Origin: Enhydrobacter aerosaccus | GTDB taxonomy: Bacteria > Pseudomonadota > Alphaproteobacteria > Reyranellales > Reyranellaceae | Direction of reading: 5' to 3' | DNA length: 64,000 nt | NCBI GenBank assembly: GCA_903832005.1 | Contig: CAIKZO010000097.1 | Location: 19,914-83,913 of the forward strand | In this document: in pieces, positions 9,430 through 19,367 of the stretch | Numbering within the stretch: position 1 is the first letter of the stretch | Layout of the letters: each line of letters begins with the position of its first letter | Made by a program: the position numbers and the translations under genes | The notes under the pieces: model-generated | The model's database searches: none | Seen by the model: only the letters and a program-made list of their open reading frames with translations | What the model was told of the DNA's origin: nothing

Positions 9430-9882
9430 TCAGCCGAACTTGCCGTAGCTGCGCTCGGGCGTGCCGCGGTTCAGCGACAGGTGTGTGTGCGTGGCGATGA
9501 ACGGATCGCCGATCTTGAGGCGGCCGAGGCCCACGGTGGCGCGACCGCCGCGGTCGAACGGGTCGCCGTTGGGATGGAAGCCGTCGGAGGTCCACACGCC
9601 CATGCCGATCGCGGTCAGCCGGTCGGCCGAGACGATCGCCTCGACCGTGTCTGTTTTGACCTGGAAGTTGCGGATGGTGCCCCAGACGTTGCGCCACTGC
9701 TTCTCTTCCGTGAGGCGCTGGCCGTGCATGAAGTCGGTGAAGGTGCCGAAGGCGATCAGGTCGTCGGCGAAGATCGCGCGGGCGCCTTCGTAGTCGATGG
9801 CCTGGCAGAATTTCGACAGCGCGTCGAACCAGGCGCGCGTTGCCTTGATGTCGTCGGGGGTCGGAGTCGTGCGGAGATTCAT
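9430..9882 (-). CDS. NTF2-like / SnoaL-fold protein
   Basis: 150-residue cytosolic protein with the cone-shaped NTF2 fold pattern: an N-terminal helix (RAWFDALSKFCQAID), AIFADDLIAFG, and alternating beta strands ending in HTHLSLNRG. Proteins of this group are often annotated as DUF4440 or SnoaL-like and act as small isomerases, hydrolases or ligand-binding subunits. No catalytic residues can be assigned. The ATG at 9882 lies ten bases downstream of the stop of the S49 peptidase gene, so the two may be co-transcribed. It ends one base from the convergent phosphate transporter gene. Confidence 0.65.
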   Translation of the reverse strand: MNLRTTPTPDDIKATRAWFDALSKFCQAIDYEGARAIFADDLIAFGTFTDFMHGQRLTEEKQWRNVWGTIRNFQVKTDTVEAIVSADRLTAIGMGVWTSDGFHPNGDPFDRGGRATVGLGRLKIGDPFIATHTHLSLNRGTPERSYGKFG

Positions 9883-9891
9883 CGGGTCGTC

Positions 9892-10734
9892 CTAAAGTCC
9901 AAAGCGTTGCCAGTGTGCGCGCTCTTCGAGCGCCGCCAGGGTCGAGGGACCGATCATATCGAAGCCCGAACCCAAATTGGATCCCAGCCCGAAGCGCGCG
10001 AGGAAGCGGCGGCGGGGCGTGACCACGGGCAGATGCACCTTGGTACCGAAGCGTTGCTGCAGGAACGCGCGCAGTTCGCCGAGACTGTCGACCAGTCCCA
10101 GTTCCAGGCCGCGCTGGCCGGTCCAGAACTCGCCGGTGAACAGCAGGCTGTCGGCGCCTTTCAGACGCGTGCCGCGGCGCTCGCGCACCCAGCCCTTGAA
10201 GCCGTCGTGGATTTCCGACTGCAGCCGCTTCAGCCGCTCGACGTCCTCGGTCTTCTCGGGCTGGAACGGATCGAGCATCGACTTGCTCTCGCCCGAAGTG
10301 TGGACCCTCCGCTCGATGCCGTGGCGCGCGATCAGCTCGTGAAAGCCGAAGCCCGAGGAGACCACGCCGATCGAGCCCACGATCGAAGCAGGATCGGCCA
10401 CGATCTCGTCGGCGGCGCAGGCGAGCCAATAGCCGCCCGACGCCGCGACGTCCTCGACGAAAGCGATCACCGGCAGCTTGTTCTCTTCGGCCAGCAGGCG
10501 GATGCGTTGCGCGATCAGCGCCGACTGCACGGGCGAGCCGCCCGGCGAGTTGATCGAGAGCGCGACTGCCTTGGCGCCGCGCGTCTTGAACGCCTTGGCG
10601 AGCAGCGGCGCTACTGTCTCGATCGAGAGGCCGCGCCCGCCCAACAGGCCACCCCCGGCGGCAATGACGCCGGAAAGGCGGACCACCGGCACGACCGGTC
10701 CGCGACGAAAACGATTCCTGATCCAATTGAACAT
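9892..10734 (-). CDS. S49-family peptidase (SppA/SohB-like)
   Basis: 280-residue Ser/Lys-dyad protease, the short single-domain form of signal-peptide peptidase A. The oxyanion/substrate region is SINSPGGSPVQSA, the nucleophilic Ser lies in DVAASGGYWLA, and the general-base Lys lies in GESKSMLDPF. There is no obvious long TM segment, only a short basic N-terminus (MFNWIRNRFRRGP), so peripheral membrane association is possible. ATG 10734 is chosen because an upstream extension would run through the intergenic space into the methyltransferase gene. It is 25 bases downstream of that gene and probably in one operon with it. Confidence 0.88.
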   Translation of the reverse strand: MFNWIRNRFRRGPVVPVVRLSGVIAAGGGLLGGRGLSIETVAPLLAKAFKTRGAKAVALSINSPGGSPVQSALIAQRIRLLAEENKLPVIAFVEDVAASGGYWLACAADEIVADPASIVGSIGVVSSGFGFHELIARHGIERRVHTSGESKSMLDPFQPEKTEDVERLKRLQSEIHDGFKGWVRERRGTRLKGADSLLFTGEFWTGQRGLELGLVDSLGELRAFLQQRFGTKVHLPVVTPRRRFLARFGLGSNLGSGFDMIGPSTLAALEERAHWQRFGL

Positions 10735-10759
10735 GACGGGCACTGTCGCGGCGACGGCG

Positions 10760-11485
10760 TTAGAAGGCAAGCGACGCGGCGTGGCGCAGGATCGCCTCGG
10801 CCGCCTCGGTATAGCCACCTTCGGCTCGATGCAGCACGAGCGGCGACGCCTCGCGCAGAATCTTCGTCGGCGCGCGCCGTGCCTGCACGATCACGCGGGC
10901 GGCAGGCGGTAGCGTCTTTGTCACAATGTCGCCGAAGCCCAGCCGGACCAGATGATCGACGATCTCTCTCAGCCGGTCGCTGCGATGGATAATCGTCAGG
11001 CTGCCTGCAGGTTTGACGGCCCCCGTCGCCACGGCGAGCCAGCGTGCGAGATCGGCGCTCGATTCGACGGTCGCCAGGGCCTTGGAAGGATTGGGCGAAG
11101 GATCGGCGACCGCAGCCGCGAGGTACGGTGGGTTGGTGGCGACGTGATCGAACAGGCCGAGGTTTTCCGGCAGCGGTCGCGCAAGATCGTGCTCAATCGT
11201 TCGTACACGGCCTTCGACGCCGTTCAGAATAGCATTGCGTTCGGCGGTCAATTGCAGTGGTGACTGCAATTCTACTCCGATCACGCTGCAGCCCGGAATT
11301 CTCGCGGTAAGACAAAGACCTACGGCCCCAACGCCCGCCCCGAGATCGAGCACGCGGTCTTCTGGACCGGCATCGATGGCCGCGGCCAGCAGGACCGCAT
11401 CCACGGCCACGCGATAGCCCCGGCTCGGCTGCAGCAGGCGCACGCGGCCGCCCAGCAAGGCATCTTCGGTCAGGGCCATTTCCAT
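10760..11485 (-). CDS. tRNA1(Val) adenine-N6 methyltransferase-like protein
   Basis: 241-residue SAM-dependent methyltransferase. The SAM site reads VLDLGAGVGAVGL, and the N6-adenine signature NPPY is visible as ATNPPYLAAA. Opening (DALLGGRVRLLQPSRGYRVAVDAVLLA) and length fit the TrmN6/YfiC group, which modifies A37 of tRNA-Val; the target RNA here is inferred. ATG 11485 or 11479 are the two possible starts, and neither has a strong ribosome site. It is divergent from ispB with 73 bases between them and is followed by the S49 peptidase gene. Confidence 0.8.
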   Translation of the reverse strand: MEMALTEDALLGGRVRLLQPSRGYRVAVDAVLLAAAIDAGPEDRVLDLGAGVGAVGLCLTARIPGCSVIGVELQSPLQLTAERNAILNGVEGRVRTIEHDLARPLPENLGLFDHVATNPPYLAAAVADPSPNPSKALATVESSADLARWLAVATGAVKPAGSLTIIHRSDRLREIVDHLVRLGFGDIVTKTLPPAARVIVQARRAPTKILREASPLVLHRAEGGYTEAAEAILRHAASLAF

Positions 11486-11558
11486 GCTAATCGTTCGCAG
11501 TCCTTTCACGACATTCTGTCGCAACCCGCAGGCATCCGGAGAGACTATCTTTTAGAAC

Positions 11559-12578
11559 ATGGCAACCGTCGTCTCCCTCGAAGGCAAGCGCAAGGCTCCC
11601 AGCCTGGATCCCCTGCTGTCGCTCTGCGCCGACGACATGGCGCGGGTCGATCGCGAAATCCTGGCGCGCATGCGCTCGCCGGTGGCGCTGATCCCGGAGC
11701 TGGCCAATCATCTTGTCGGCGCCGGCGGCAAGCGCATGCGGCCGCTGCTGACGGTCGCCGCGGCACGGCTCTGCGGGTACGCGGCCGACGACGACCGCCA
11801 CATCAGGCTTGCGACCTGCGTCGAGTTCATCCATTCCGCCACCTTGCTGCACGACGATGTGGTCGATGTGAGCGAGCTGCGCCGCGGCAAGCCCACCGCC
11901 AACACCGTATGGGGCGACAAGGCCTCGGTGCTGGTCGGCGACTTCCTGTTCACGCGCTCCTTCGAGCTGATGGTCGATGTCGGCTCGCTCGACATCCTGG
12001 GTGTGCTGAGCCGCGCCTCCTCGACCATCGCCGAGGGCGAGGTGCTGCAGCTCGTGACGCAACGCGACATCAGCACGCCGGAAGCAACCTATCTCGAGGT
12101 CATCAAGGCCAAGACCGCGAAGCTCTTCGCCGCCGCCGCCGAAGTGGGCGCGATGGTGGCCGGCCGCAACGGCCCCGAGCGGGTGGCGCTCGAGAGCTTC
12201 GGCATGAACCTCGGCATCGCGTTCCAACTGGTCGACGACGCGCTCGACTATTCCGGCCGCGAGGCCCAGCTCGGCAAGACCGTGGGCGATGACTTCCGCG
12301 AGGGCAAGATCACCCTGCCGGTCATCCTGGCCTTCCTGCGTGGCGGCGCGGTCGACCGCGAATTCTGGAAGCGCACGTTGCAGAAGCTCGAGCAGCGGCC
12401 CGAGGACATGGCGCAGGCGCAGAGCCTGATCGAGCGTCACAATGCGCTGGCCGATACGCTGGAGCGCGCCCGTCACTACGGCGCCATGGCGCGCGACGCG
12501 CTCGGCCTGTTCGGCGACACGCCGCTCAAGGCCGCGATGCTCGAGGCTGTGGACTTCGCCATCGACCGGGCGCACTAA
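11559..12578 (+). CDS. ispB: long-chain polyprenyl diphosphate synthase (ubiquinone side chain)
   Basis: 339-residue all-helical prenyltransferase that elongates farnesyl diphosphate with isopentenyl diphosphate to make the quinone tail. The two Asp-rich Mg2+ motifs are LLHDDVVD with following RRGKPTAN near residue 97, and LVDDALDY near residue 225. It belongs to the octaprenyl/decaprenyl group; the chain length (Q10 is usual in Alphaproteobacteria) is inferred. The start ATG 11559 is the only early methionine. It is followed after 12 bases by glycerol kinase. Confidence 0.92.
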   Translation: MATVVSLEGKRKAPSLDPLLSLCADDMARVDREILARMRSPVALIPELANHLVGAGGKRMRPLLTVAAARLCGYAADDDRHIRLATCVEFIHSATLLHDDVVDVSELRRGKPTANTVWGDKASVLVGDFLFTRSFELMVDVGSLDILGVLSRASSTIAEGEVLQLVTQRDISTPEATYLEVIKAKTAKLFAAAAEVGAMVAGRNGPERVALESFGMNLGIAFQLVDDALDYSGREAQLGKTVGDDFREGKITLPVILAFLRGGAVDREFWKRTLQKLEQRPEDMAQAQSLIERHNALADTLERARHYGAMARDALGLFGDTPLKAAMLEAVDFAIDRAH

Positions 12579-12590
12579 TTCCGGCCAGAA

Positions 12591-14087
<1,497 letters not shown>

Positions 14088-14150
14088 ACAGCCCAAATGC
14101 GCAGTTCCTGATTGCTGACCGGGGGCGTGGCGACTAGGTTCTGCCCCGCC

Positions 14151-14903
14151 ATGAAAAACCCCGCCAATCCTGTCTATTGCGGCATCGACACGACGGAGCT
14201 CGAAGGCGCCGCCCGGCTGATCCAATCCATCGCCGGGGCGCCGAAACCGGCCGTCGGCGGCATCAAGCTGGGGCTGGAATTCTTCCTGGCCCATGGTGCG
14301 CCGGGCATCCGCTACGCCTTCCCGCAGCCGGTCCGCGCGACCGGCGTGGGTTTCTTCCTCGACCTCAAGCTGCACGACATTCCCAACACCGTGGCGGGCG
14401 GCATCCGCGCCGTGGCCGATCTCGCGCCGACCTACATCACCATCCATGCCAGCGGCGGTCGCGACATGCTGAAGGCCGCCGTCGACGAGGCGGGCGTGCA
14501 GGCCGCGAAGTTGAACGTGCCGCGCGCCAAGCTGCTGGGCGTCACGGTGCTGACCTCGCTCGACAAGTCGGACCTCGTGGCGACCGGCGTGAACGATGAG
14601 CCTTCGGATCAGGTGCTGCGGCTGGCCTCGCTGGCACGCGCCGCCGGCCTCGATGGCTGCATCTGCTCGCCGCACGAGATCGCCGCGCTGCGCAAGGAAT
14701 GCGGGTCCGACTTCGTGCTGATGGTGCCGGGCATCCGCCCCGTCGGTAGCGCCAGCAACGACCAGAAGCGCGCGATGACGCCGCGCCAGGCGGTCGATCT
14801 CGGCGCCACGCATCTCGTCGTCGGCCGGCCGATCTATCAAGCGGCCAGCCCGCGCGGTGCCGCCGAAGCCATCGCACGCGAGGCCGGCGTCAACGACCTA
14901 TGA
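14151..14903 (+). CDS. pyrF: orotidine 5'-phosphate decarboxylase
   Basis: 250-residue TIM-barrel enzyme that makes UMP from OMP, the last step of de novo pyrimidine synthesis. The active-site motif FLDLKLHDIPNTV is near residue 70, and the phosphate-binding GIRP and VVGRPI segments are near the C-terminus. ATG 14151 is preferred because upstream codons do not resemble PyrF. The stop overlaps the trpF start by four bases (ATGA), so it is translationally coupled to the tryptophan genes. Confidence 0.95.
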   Translation: MKNPANPVYCGIDTTELEGAARLIQSIAGAPKPAVGGIKLGLEFFLAHGAPGIRYAFPQPVRATGVGFFLDLKLHDIPNTVAGGIRAVADLAPTYITIHASGGRDMLKAAVDEAGVQAAKLNVPRAKLLGVTVLTSLDKSDLVATGVNDEPSDQVLRLASLARAAGLDGCICSPHEIAALRKECGSDFVLMVPGIRPVGSASNDQKRAMTPRQAVDLGATHLVVGRPIYQAASPRGAAEAIAREAGVNDL

Positions 14904-15547
14904 CCCTTCCGGCTCAAGTCGAGGCCAAGATCTGTGGCCTCTCGACGCCGGAGACGGTCGATGCCGCCGTGCGCTTCGGTGCGCGGTGGGTGGGGTTCGT
15001 GACCTATCCGAAGTCGCCGCGTCATATCTCGACCGACACCTTGAAGATGTTGGGCGCGCGCGTGCCACTGTCCGTCGGCAAGGTCGGCCTGTTCGTCGAT
15101 GCTTCCGACGCCTTGATCGACGAGCGTGTCGCGGCCGGTGAACTCGACATGCTGCAACTGCATGGCAACGAAACGCCCGAGCGCGTGGCTGATCTGCGCG
15201 AGCGGCTTTGCCTTCCCGTGATGAAGGCGATCAAGGTCGCGGCGCCCGAGGACGTCGAGCGCGGCGTTGCGGCGTACGCCGATGTCGCCGACCGGCTGAT
15301 GTTCGATGCGGCCGAGGGCACCTTGCCCGGCGGCAATGCCAAGGCCTTCGACTGGACGATCCTGTCGGGCCGCACCATTCCCTTGCCGTGGTTCCTCGCG
15401 GGCGGTCTCACGCCCGAGAATGTCGCCGAGGCCGTGCGCGTGACCGGCGCGCGCGCCGTCGACGTTTCCTCTGGTGTGGAGGCGACGCGCGGTGTGAAAT
15501 CGATCGACCGAATTCAGGCCTTCCTCGAACGAGTGAAGGCACTCTAA
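14900..15547 (+). CDS. trpF: phosphoribosylanthranilate isomerase
   Basis: 215-residue TIM-barrel isomerase of tryptophan synthesis. The N-terminal AKICGLSTPETVDAA carries the catalytic Cys (CG), LQLHGNETPE sits in the middle, and FLAGGLTPENVAEA forms the phosphate site. The C-terminal SSGVEATRGVKSIDRI is typical. It starts in overlap with pyrF and is followed nine bases later by the RidA gene. Confidence 0.95.
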   Translation: MTLPAQVEAKICGLSTPETVDAAVRFGARWVGFVTYPKSPRHISTDTLKMLGARVPLSVGKVGLFVDASDALIDERVAAGELDMLQLHGNETPERVADLRERLCLPVMKAIKVAAPEDVERGVAAYADVADRLMFDAAEGTLPGGNAKAFDWTILSGRTIPLPWFLAGGLTPENVAEAVRVTGARAVDVSSGVEATRGVKSIDRIQAFLERVKAL

Positions 15548-15556
15548 GGAGATGAC

Positions 15557-16147
15557 ATGAACACCGAAGCGCGGCTCCAGGAACTGGGCATCGAGTTGCC
15601 TGAGACGACGTCCCCGATGGCCAACTATGTGAATGCGGTGCGTACCGGCAACCTGCTCTATCTCGCGGGCAAGGGCCCGGGCCTGCCGGGCAAGCCGCTG
15701 CCGGTCGGCAAGGTCGGGCGCGACTTCTCGATCGAGCAGGGCTATCGCCTGGCGCGTGATACGGGCCTCAACCTGATCTCGGTGATGAAGGCCGAGCTGG
15801 GCGACCTCGACAAGGTCGTGCGTATCGTCAAGGTGCTGGGCATGGTCAACGCCACCTCCGAATACGGCCATCAGCCCGAGATCATCAACGGCTGCTCCGA
15901 CCTGTTCGTCGAGGTGTTCGGCGATCGCGGCAAGCATGCCCGTTCGGCAGTCGGCATGGGCTCGCTGCCGCGCGGCATCCCGGTCGAGATCGAGGTGATC
16001 GTCGAGGTGGCCCCTGTCGAAGTGCCCCGCGTCGTCGCCGCTGCTGCCAAGCCTGTCGCCAAGGCCCCGACTCCGATCAAGAAGATCGCGGTCAAGAAGG
16101 CGGCTCCCAAGGCCAAGGTGAAGGCCGCCAAGAAGAAGAAACGGTAA
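15557..16147 (+). CDS. RidA/YjgF-family protein with a lysine-rich C-terminal tail
   Basis: 196 residues. Residues 1-155 form a RidA-fold domain; family members hydrolyse the enamine/imine intermediates (2-aminoacrylate and similar) released by PLP enzymes. The conserved C-terminal strand carrying the key Arg is visible as KHARSAVGMGSLPRG followed by PVEIEVIVEV. Residues from about 160 form an extra tail of Ala, Lys, Pro and Val (KKAAPKAKVKAAKKKKR at the very end), resembling histone H1-like bacterial tails and absent from ordinary RidA of about 130 residues. ATG 15557 follows AAGGAGATGAC. It lies between trpF and trpB, three bases before trpB. TrpB itself forms an aminoacrylate intermediate, so a protective role is a reasonable inference. 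Confidence 0.85.
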   Translation: MNTEARLQELGIELPETTSPMANYVNAVRTGNLLYLAGKGPGLPGKPLPVGKVGRDFSIEQGYRLARDTGLNLISVMKAELGDLDKVVRIVKVLGMVNATSEYGHQPEIINGCSDLFVEVFGDRGKHARSAVGMGSLPRGIPVEIEVIVEVAPVEVPRVVAAAAKPVAKAPTPIKKIAVKKAAPKAKVKAAKKKKR

Positions 16148-16150
16148 GCC

Positions 16151-17365
16151 ATGGCCCAGGCACCCAACAGCTTCCGCTCCGGCCCCGACGACCGCGGGCA
16201 TTTCGGCATTTTCGGCGGCCGCTATGTCGCCGAGACGTTGATGCCGTTGATCCTCGAACTGGAGAAGGCCTACAACGAGGCCAAGGTCGATCCGGCCTTC
16301 GTAGGCGAGTTGAAGTCGCTGGCGACGCATTATGCCGGCCGGCCGAGCCCGCTCTATCACGCGGCGCGGCTCACCAAGAAGCTGGGTGGCGCCAAGATCT
16401 ACCTCAAGCGCGAGGAGCTGAACCACACCGGCTCGCACAAGATCAACAACGTGCTGGGTCAGGTGCTGCTCGCCAAGCGCATGGGCAAGACGCGCGTGAT
16501 CGCCGAGACCGGCGCCGGCCAGCATGGCGTGGCGACGGCAACGGCCTGCGCACTGTTCGATCTTCCCTGCGTCGTGTTCATGGGCGCGACGGACGTCGAT
16601 CGCCAAGCGCCCAACGTGGCGCGCATGAACATGCTGGGCGCCGAAGTGCGGCCGGTGAAGGCGGGCGCCGCGACGCTCAAGGACGCGATGAACGAGGCGA
16701 TGCGCGACTGGGTCGCGACCTGCGAGACGACATTCTACTGCATCGGCACGGTCGCGGGTCCGCATCCCTATCCCGAGATGGTGCGCGACTTCCAATGCGT
16801 GATCGGCGAGGAGACTCGCGCGCAGATGATGGAAGCCGAGGGACGCCTGCCCGACACGCTGGTCGCCTGCATCGGCGGCGGCTCGAATGCGATGGGCCTG
16901 TTCCATCCCTTCCTCGACGATCCGACGGTGCGCATCATCGGTGTCGAAGCGGCGGGTAAAGGTGTCGAGACAGGTCTGCATGCCGCCTCGCTGACCGGCG
17001 GCCGTCCCGGCGTGCTGCACGGCAACCGCACCTATCTGCTGCAGGACAAGGAAGGCCAGATCACCGAGGCGCATTCGATCTCGGCCGGCCTCGACTATCC
17101 CGGCATTGGCCCAGAGCATTCGTGGCTCAAGGAGAAAGGCCGCGTCGAATACGTCTCCGCGACGGACGACGAGGCGCTCGCGGCATTCCAGGTTCTCTGC
17201 AAGCTCGAGGGAATCATTCCCGCGCTCGAGTCGTCGCATGCGCTCGCCTATGTCGAGAAGCTGGCGCCGACCTTGCCCAAGGACAATCTGCTGGTCGTGA
17301 ACCTGTCCGGTCGCGGCGACAAGGATGTGCCGCAGGTCGCGGCGATGCTGGGGATCAAAGCCTAG
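16151..17365 (+). CDS. trpB: tryptophan synthase beta chain
   Basis: 404-residue PLP enzyme that condenses indole with serine. The PLP lysine lies in [15 protein letters not shown] near residue 97, the GAGQHG loop follows, and the phosphate-binding GGGSNAMG lies near residue 240. Length matches TrpB1. The stop TAG is immediately followed by the trpA ATG with no gap, as expected for subunits of one complex. Confidence 0.97.
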   Translation: MAQAPNSFRSGPDDRGHFGIFGGRYVAETLMPLILELEKAYNEAKVDPAFVGELKSLATHYAGRPSPLYHAARLTKKLGGAKIYLKREELNHTGSHKINNVLGQVLLAKRMGKTRVIAETGAGQHGVATATACALFDLPCVVFMGATDVDRQAPNVARMNMLGAEVRPVKAGAATLKDAMNEAMRDWVATCETTFYCIGTVAGPHPYPEMVRDFQCVIGEETRAQMMEAEGRLPDTLVACIGGGSNAMGLFHPFLDDPTVRIIGVEAAGKGVETGLHAASLTGGRPGVLHGNRTYLLQDKEGQITEAHSISAGLDYPGIGPEHSWLKEKGRVEYVSATDDEALAAFQVLCKLEGIIPALESSHALAYVEKLAPTLPKDNLLVVNLSGRGDKDVPQVAAMLGIKA

Positions 17366-18199
17366 ATGAGTCGTATCACCAAACGCTTCGCCGACCTCAA
17401 GGCCGCCAAGCGCGCCGGTCTCGTCACCTATTTCATGGCGGGCGATCCCGACATCGAGACGAGCTACCAGATCTTGAAGGGCCTGCCGGGTGCCGGCGCC
17501 GACGTGATCGAACTCGGCATGCCGTTCACCGATCCGATGGCCGACGGCCCGTCGATCCAGCTCGCCGGTCAGCGCGCGCTCAAGGTCGGCACGACGCTCG
17601 ACCAGATCTTCGCGATGGTGCGTCGCTTCCGCAGCGAGGCCGGTGACAACGACACGCCGATCATCCTCATGGGCTACTACAATCTCGTCTATCAGCGCGG
17701 CACCGAGAAGTTCTGCAAGGATGCCGCCGCCGCCGGCGTCGATGGCTTCATTCTGGTCGATCTGCCACCGGAAGAGGCCGATGAGCTGAAGCCTTATGCG
17801 ACCGCTGCCGGCATCGACACGGTGCTGCTCACGGCGCCCACGACCGACGACGTACGCCTGCCGGCCGTGCTGAAGTATTCGGCCGGCTTCGTCTATTTCG
17901 TCTCGGTGCTCGGCATCACCGGCATGGCCTCGGCCACCGAAGACTCGGTACGCACGCACGTAGAACGTATCCGTCGCCATACCAAGCTGCCGATCGCGGT
18001 TGGCTTCGGAATCAAAACGCCGGAGCAGGCCACCGCGGTTGCGCGTCATGCCGACGCATCGGTCGTTGGCACCGCGATCGTCGATCGCGTGAAGGCAGGT
18101 CTCGATGCGAACGGCAAGGCGACACCATCGCTGGTGCCGAATGTCCTCGCATACATCAAGACTCTTGCGGACGGTGTGCGCAGCGTGCGCAAGGACTGA
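17366..18199 (+). CDS. trpA: tryptophan synthase alpha chain
   Basis: 277-residue TIM-barrel subunit that cleaves indole-3-glycerol phosphate and channels indole to TrpB. Catalytic Glu is in DVIELGMPFTDPMADGP, and catalytic Asp in GFILVDLPPEE. The phosphate site reads VGFGIKTPEQA. It is the last gene of the tryptophan cluster; a short inverted repeat follows at 18221-18243. In many related genomes accD comes next, but here accD is 4 kb further on. Confidence 0.97.
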   Translation: MSRITKRFADLKAAKRAGLVTYFMAGDPDIETSYQILKGLPGAGADVIELGMPFTDPMADGPSIQLAGQRALKVGTTLDQIFAMVRRFRSEAGDNDTPIILMGYYNLVYQRGTEKFCKDAAAAGVDGFILVDLPPEEADELKPYATAAGIDTVLLTAPTTDDVRLPAVLKYSAGFVYFVSVLGITGMASATEDSVRTHVERIRRHTKLPIAVGFGIKTPEQATAVARHADASVVGTAIVDRVKAGLDANGKATPSLVPNVLAYIKTLADGVRSVRKD

Positions 18200-18220
18200 A
18201 TCACTCCGTGAAGAATCGGA

Positions 18221-18243
18221 GACAATGCCGCCCGGCCATTGTC
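18221..18243 (+). terminator. inverted repeat after trpA
   Basis: GACAATG and CATTGTC form a perfect 7-bp stem with a 9-base GC-rich loop, 22 bases after the trpA stop. There is no T-run after it, so an intrinsic terminator is not proven; a processing hairpin or a rho-associated 3' end is equally possible. Confidence 0.35.
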
Positions 18244-18298
18244 TCGTCATGATCCCGCGCCTACATGCGCCTCGCCAATGAACAGCGAGGACGGCGTC

Positions 18299-18688
18299 AT
18301 GCAGCACCACTCGATCGAACAGAAGAATCGCCTCCACCGGACCTTCGTCGGCGCGCTCGATCTCCTCGATGCGCTGGGCCGCGAGGCCGATCGTTGGGAG
18401 GAGGAGTGCCTGTCCTACGCGCTGGGCGCGATGGCCTGCGATCTCTATTCCGTGGCCGAGATCGAGCTCGAGGCGTTTGCCCGTCCGATCGCCAAGCGTC
18501 CGCCGCTCGAAGTGCTGATGCTGAACGCCAAGCCGCAGCGCTTCACCAAGGAGATGCTGCGCCACGGTCTCGACTTCGTGTTGAACAAGGCAGCCCACCC
18601 CGAGTCCGACGCGGTGATGCCCGCCGTCGTCGCCGCCGGTCAGCTCGACTTGTCGGCCTCGTCGTCGAACATCAGGTCGGCCACGTAG
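18299..18688 (+). CDS. hypothetical protein, helical, about 129 residues
   Basis: Not recognised. The ATG at 18299 is chosen because GAGG lies eight bases before it; alternatives are ATG 18278 and TTG 18239. The predicted protein starts MQHHSIEQKNRLHRTF and is largely helical and acidic (ALGREADRWEEECLSYALGAM). The last 16 codons run into the 3' end of the convergent metallo-hydrolase gene (49-base overlap), so the C-terminus (GQLDLSASSSNIRSAT) is fixed by opposite-strand coding. Codon usage in the non-overlapping part looks like neighbouring genes. No signal peptide or TM helix is seen. Confidence 0.55.
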   Translation: MQHHSIEQKNRLHRTFVGALDLLDALGREADRWEEECLSYALGAMACDLYSVAEIELEAFARPIAKRPPLEVLMLNAKPQRFTKEMLRHGLDFVLNKAAHPESDAVMPAVVAAGQLDLSASSSNIRSAT

Positions 18689-19308
18689 GGATTGGTCTTC
18701 CGCTCCCAACCGAAGGTCGAGGTCTGGCCGTGGCCGGGCACGAACTGGATGTCGTCGCCGAACGGCCATAGGCGGGTGCGGATCGAGGTCAGCAACTGCT
18801 CGTGATTGCCGCGCGGGAAATCCGTCCGGCCGATCGATCCCCGAAACAGCACGTCGCCCACGAAAGCGATCTTGGCCGGCCGGTGCACGAACACGACATG
18901 CCCCGGCGTGTGGCCGGGACAATGCACCACGTCCAAGGTCTGATTGCCGAGGCTGACCGTCTCGCCGTTGATGAGCCAGCGGTCGGGCACGAACGGCTTG
19001 TAGGCCGGGAAATTGTACTTCCGCCCCGACTCCGGCAGACCCTCGATCAGGAACAGGTCGTCCTCGTGCGGCCCTTCGATCTTCACGCCATAGTGCTCGG
19101 CCATCGTCCCGGCGGCCGAGGCATGGTCGACGTGACCATGGGTCAGCAGCACCTTGGTGACCTTGATGCCCTGCTGGTCGATCGCCTGCTTCAACATGTC
19201 GAAGTCCCCACCGGGATCGACGGCGGTACCTTCCATGGTCTCGGGATCCCAGACGATGGAGCAGTTTTGCTGGAACGGCGTGACGGGCGTGATCATGACC
19301 TTGAGCAT
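18640..19308 (-). CDS. MBL-fold metallo-hydrolase (glyoxalase II / YcbL-like)
   Basis: 222-residue metallo-beta-lactamase-fold hydrolase. The zinc motif THGHVDHASAAG (HxHxDH) lies near residue 57, then HCPGHTPGHVVF, GDVLFRGSIGRTDFPRG and VPGHGQTS provide the remaining ligands. The size and spacing fit the YcbL branch of glyoxalase II-like proteins; true glyoxalase II has a longer C-terminal domain. Start ATG 19308. The 3' end overlaps the hypothetical gene on the other strand by 49 bases. Divergent from the D-Ala-D-Ala carboxypeptidase gene. Confidence 0.87.
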   Translation of the reverse strand: MLKVMITPVTPFQQNCSIVWDPETMEGTAVDPGGDFDMLKQAIDQQGIKVTKVLLTHGHVDHASAAGTMAEHYGVKIEGPHEDDLFLIEGLPESGRKYNFPAYKPFVPDRWLINGETVSLGNQTLDVVHCPGHTPGHVVFVHRPAKIAFVGDVLFRGSIGRTDFPRGNHEQLLTSIRTRLWPFGDDIQFVPGHGQTSTFGWERKTNPYVADLMFDDEADKSS

Positions 19309-19367
19309 GGAACCGATGTAATGGCTCCCGCGGCCCTCGTGAAGTGCTTATGCGGCGGGAAGGGCGT

